A DNA stretch of 64,000 nt, taken from assembly GCF_003030345.1 (NCBI RefSeq), contig NZ_CP028158.1, positions 3,782,001 to 3,846,000 of the forward strand. The letters are read 5' to 3'. Of the stretch, positions 61,224 through 64,000 are shown piece by piece (position 1 is the first letter of the stretch; the number at the start of each line of letters is the position of its first letter). The notes beneath the pieces are model-generated. The model saw only the letters and a program-made list of their open reading frames with translations. It had not been told where the DNA came from and ran no database searches. The position numbers were made by a program, and so were the translations under genes. The DNA comes from Plantactinospora sp. BC1 (GTDB taxonomy: Bacteria; Actinomycetota; Actinomycetes; Mycobacteriales; Micromonosporaceae).

Positions 61224-63036
61224 CGCCGAACTCGACCAACTGGGCCGTGGTCTGGGCGACCCGGCGCTCATCGACCGGCTGCGCGCCGGCCAGCTGAGCA
61301 AGCGGATGCTGCACCTGCGGCTGCTGCTGGACGGCCTGCCGGAGCAGAGCCGCGTACACGAGCACTTCGCGCTCCTGGTCGCGGCGACCCGGCGCCGGCC
61401 CGAACTCGGATCGGCCACCCTCGCCCACCCGCACCTCGGTACCTGGCTGGCCGAACAGCTGCGGCGGCTGCACGGTGGCCGGGACGGCGCCCCCGCCCCG
61501 GCGGACGTCGACTATCTCGGCTGCGTGGCGGCGGACGCGGCGGCCCGGGCCGGCCTCGACTTCGAACTGACCCTCACCCCGCGCGACGGCGCACTCGTGC
61601 TGCCGGGCCGGGGCATGGCCCTGGTCGACCCGTCGGCACCGGCCGTCGTCCGCCACCGCGACGGCGTCCTGCGCATCGGTACGGTGACCGTCCCCGCCGA
61701 ACCGGAGCGGGACACCGAGAACTGGTTGGCGGTGCGGACGCTGCGGGCCGAGAGCGAGGGACTGGGCATAACGCTGCTCCTGGACGACCTGGACCCGTTC
61801 CGGGACCGACACCAGCTCGGCGCGGCCACCCGGCTCGACGAGAAGGAGGTACGGCACTGGCAGACCGCGCTCACCTCGGCCTGGTCGATGCTCACCCGGC
61901 AGCACCGCCAGTACGCCGAAGGGATCGCCGCCGGCCTGACCACGGTGGTGCCGCTGGACGCGCCGCACAGCACTGCCGGGGTGAACGTGACCAGCCTGGA
62001 GGCCTTCGGCGCCACCGCGATGACCCGACCCGCCGACGGGATCGCCCTCGGGCTCGGCCTGGTACACGAGTTCCAGCACGCGAAGCTCGGTGCCGTACTC
62101 GACGTCGTCGAGCTGTACCAGCGGGACGAGCGGCCCCGCTACTACGCACCCTGGCGCGACGACCCGCGCCCGCTCGGCGCCGTCCTCCAGGGCGTGTACG
62201 CGTTCCTCGCGGTCACCGACTTCTGGCGGGTCCAGCGCACCGTCCTCACCGGCGGCCCGGCCCAGCTCGCGGAGGCCGAGTTCGTCCGCTGGCGGGACCG
62301 GGTCTGGCGGACCCACGACACCCTGGTCAGGGCGGACCGGTTCACCGCACCCGGGCGGCGGTTCCTCGCGGCGATGCGAGCGGTGCAGGAGCTGTGGTGG
62401 AGCGAGCCGACCTCGCCGCAGGCGCAGCAGTTGGCCCGCGACGCCGCCGCCGATCACTGGGTGGGCTGGCGGCTGCGCAACCGCCGGCCGGATCGGGCCG
62501 CCGTGCTCCGCCTCGCCGACCTCTTCGCCGACGGGGAGCCGTGCCCGGCCCGCTGGGTGGAGGTGCGCGTCGAACCCCGGGCGGAGCGGCTGCTCACCTT
62601 CAGCGCCCGGCTGGACCTGATCCGGCTCGGGCTGACCGACCCGGCGCGGTTCGCCGAACTCTGTCGGGAGCCGGACCCGGGCTTCTCCGTCGGCGACCTC
62701 GCGCTGGTCGGCGGCGACCTGGCGGCGGCCCGGGACGCGTACCGGGCGCAGATCGCGGTCGGCGAGGACCCGCTGGACGCATGGATCGGACTGACCCTGG
62801 CGTGCCAGCGCGACGACCGGTACCCGGTGCGGCTCGACTCCCCCGAACTCTGTCTCGCGGTGCACACGGAACTGCGCCGCCGGGGCCGCGAGGCGGACCC
62901 GCTGGAGCTGGCCCGCTGGCTGGAGCCGGTGACCTGCGACGAGGACGGCGCGGGCGAGCGGACCTGGGGCCCGCTCGTCCAGCCACGCCGTACGCCGGTC
63001 GCCGCTACGTCGGAGGCGGCTCCAGATCGCAGTTGA
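61201..63036 (+). CDS. HExxH-motif peptide modification enzyme
   Basis: 611 residues from ATG 61201 (ATG 61192 is possible but has its purine run adjacent). The metal motif is HEFQH at 289-293. The family (HEXXH motif domain) accompanies FxSxx-type and other RiPP precursors; some members have been described as alpha-ketoglutarate-dependent peptide beta-hydroxylases. Its C-terminal half (about 320-590) is helical. It overlaps fxsB by 23 nt and the convergent TPR gene by 32 nt. The residue it modifies is unknown. Confidence 0.88.
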   Translation: MHTHHLADAELDQLGRGLGDPALIDRLRAGQLSKRMLHLRLLLDGLPEQSRVHEHFALLVAATRRRPELGSATLAHPHLGTWLAEQLRRLHGGRDGAPAPADVDYLGCVAADAAARAGLDFELTLTPRDGALVLPGRGMALVDPSAPAVVRHRDGVLRIGTVTVPAEPERDTENWLAVRTLRAESEGLGITLLLDDLDPFRDRHQLGAATRLDEKEVRHWQTALTSAWSMLTRQHRQYAEGIAAGLTTVVPLDAPHSTAGVNVTSLEAFGATAMTRPADGIALGLGLVHEFQHAKLGAVLDVVELYQRDERPRYYAPWRDDPRPLGAVLQGVYAFLAVTDFWRVQRTVLTGGPAQLAEAEFVRWRDRVWRTHDTLVRADRFTAPGRRFLAAMRAVQELWWSEPTSPQAQQLARDAAADHWVGWRLRNRRPDRAAVLRLADLFADGEPCPARWVEVRVEPRAERLLTFSARLDLIRLGLTDPARFAELCREPDPGFSVGDLALVGGDLAAARDAYRAQIAVGEDPLDAWIGLTLACQRDDRYPVRLDSPELCLAVHTELRRRGREADPLELARWLEPVTCDEDGAGERTWGPLVQPRRTPVAATSEAAPDRS

Positions 63037-64000
63037 GCCGGTTCTCCTCGGCCAGCGCGACGGTGTTGGGATGAGTGTCGCCGAGGACCCGACGAAACGC
63101 GGGTAGCAGCGAGCGGCGCAGCTCCTGTGCCGCCGACCGGTCGCCGTCGGCGGTGAGGCTGGTCGCCAGGTTGTTGGCGACCGCCAACGTGTCGGGATGG
63201 TCCGGGCCGAGAAGTTGCCGGAGCCGTTCGTAGTCCTGCTCGTCGGTGCGGCGGGCCGCCGCGTAGTCGCCCTGGTGGTAGAGGCAGTTGCCGAGGTTGA
63301 TCCGGGCGGCCAGCGTGTACGGGTGGTTCGCCCCGGCGACCGCGGTGAACCGCTGCACCATGTCCTTGTTGAGCTCGTACGCCCCGGCCGTCTCCCCGGT
63401 CTTGCGGAGGAAGATCGCGACGTTGCTCCCGTACGCGAGCGTGAAGAGGTGGTTGTCGCCCATGATCCGCCGGTACCACTCGTAGACCGGCTGGGCGCGG
63501 CGCAGCGCCGCCTCGTCGTTACCGAGGGCGGAGTCGTCACAGGCGAGGTTCATCGCGCAGGCCTGCACGTCGGGATGGTCGGGGCCCTGGAAGAGTCGCC
63601 GCGACCGGGTCAGCGTCTCGGCGCTCAGGGCGTGTGCCTGCTCGAACTCCCCGATCTTCCGCAGTGTCACGGCGTAGTTCTTGATCGCCCGCAGCGTCTC
63701 CGGGTGCTCCTCGCCGAGCACCTCCCGGTGCGCCTCCACGGTCTGCTCCAGCACCCGGCGCGATTCGCGCAGCTCGCCGGTGTCGCGCAGGTCGCGCCCG
63801 TAGTTGCCGGCGCTGTAGAGCGTGTTGGGGTGCCGGTCGCCGAGTACGGCTCGGCGCCGGTTGAAGGTGTCCTCGTCGAGTTGCAGGGCCCGGCGCAGGT
63901 CGCCGACGAGTCGCAGCGACACGGCGAGGTTGTGTGCCGCGTTCAACGCCAGCGGGTTGAACTCGCCGAAGACGTCCCGGGCCAACGGCTCGGTCTGCTC
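63005..64000 (-). CDS. FxSxx system TPR protein, C-terminal part
   Basis: The open frame crosses the right edge of the window, so about 330 C-terminal residues are seen. They are nine or so degenerate TPR units of about 42 residues with the HPxTL pattern (DRHPNTLYSAGNYGRDL, EEHPETLRAIKNYAVTLRK, GPDHPDTLAVANNLA). This resembles the large FxSxx-COOH system TPR/NB-ARC proteins; any NTPase part would lie outside. It converges on the HExxH gene with a 32-nt antisense overlap. Confidence 0.82.
   Translation of the reverse strand, partial: EQTEPLARDVFGEFNPLALNAAHNLAVSLRLVGDLRRALQLDEDTFNRRRAVLGDRHPNTLYSAGNYGRDLRDTGELRESRRVLEQTVEAHREVLGEEHPETLRAIKNYAVTLRKIGEFEQAHALSAETLTRSRRLFQGPDHPDVQACAMNLACDDSALGNDEAALRRAQPVYEWYRRIMGDNHLFTLAYGSNVAIFLRKTGETAGAYELNKDMVQRFTAVAGANHPYTLAARINLGNCLYHQGDYAAARRTDEQDYERLRQLLGPDHPDTLAVANNLATSLTADGDRSAAQELRRSLLPAFRRVLGDTHPNTVALAEENRLNCDLEPPPT

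Overview
The window is chromosomal DNA from a high-GC actinobacterium, most likely a member of the Micromonosporaceae. I infer this from the strong G/C bias at third codon positions, the frequent GTG starts, the lepB-rplS-trmD-rimM-rpsP order, the HTH/DUF397 pair and the sepIVA/DUF177/rpmF/plsX/rnc/mutM/smc/ftsY neighbourhood. There is no rRNA, no recognisable tRNA, no CRISPR array, no transposase and no phage structural gene.

Region by region. 1-5026 is a minus-strand ribosome/secretion operon: start of rnhB, a NUDIX hydrolase, two signal peptidases I, rplS, trmD, rimM, a KH protein and rpsP. 5341-9709 is a carbohydrate ABC importer (two permeases and a binding lipoprotein, no ATPase) divergent from a LacI regulator, with a near-perfect operator between them. 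9815-15334 holds a DUF402 protein, proS, an amidohydrolase, a Uma2 protein and ffh. 15551-19275 is a two-component system with an ABC-2 type exporter. 19371-23574 is the nitrogen operon amt-glnB-glnD, with GlnR-like boxes upstream of amt. 23805-33157 holds a phosphotransferase-like gene, ftsY, phoD- and DinB-type genes, a HAD hydrolase, smc and a small coiled-coil protein. 33574-35923 carries a CAP-domain membrane protein and a GH114-like lipoprotein. 35968-41777 is a long minus-strand housekeeping operon (rsmD, coaD, sepIVA-like, DUF177, rpmF, plsX, a candidate small ORF, rnc, mutM). 42166-45381 is accessory: an LPLTG surface protein and an HTH regulator with a PPC-domain partner, divergent from two Cys-rich small genes. 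45395-53817 holds recG, a fakA-like DAK2 gene, rpmB, a GNAT, thiL, an Lrp-like protein, DUF3515 and ddl. 54134-58616 has an AAA+/TPR pair and an HTH/DUF397 pair, again divergent from small genes. 58987-64000 contains a VanZ-like gene and an FxSxx-type RiPP locus.

The most notable system is the RiPP locus at 59808-64000. A 56-residue precursor, absent from ordinary long-ORF lists, ends in W-N-S-A-M. It is followed by a radical SAM/SPASM maturase and an HExxH peptide-modifying enzyme, and a TPR protein of the same system converges from the right. A perfect 19-bp palindrome lies 44 bp upstream of the precursor start. The family is known, but the Trp in place of the family-defining Phe and the pairing with an HExxH enzyme make the product worth pursuing.

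A second theme is translation initiation. At least seven genes have a TANNNT -10-like hexamer 6 to 9 bases before the start codon and little or no Shine-Dalgarno, which suggests leaderless mRNAs. One of these begins an 11-codon ORF whose stop overlaps the rsmD start. Further candidate leader or linker ORFs sit before thiL, before the response regulator and between plsX and rnc.
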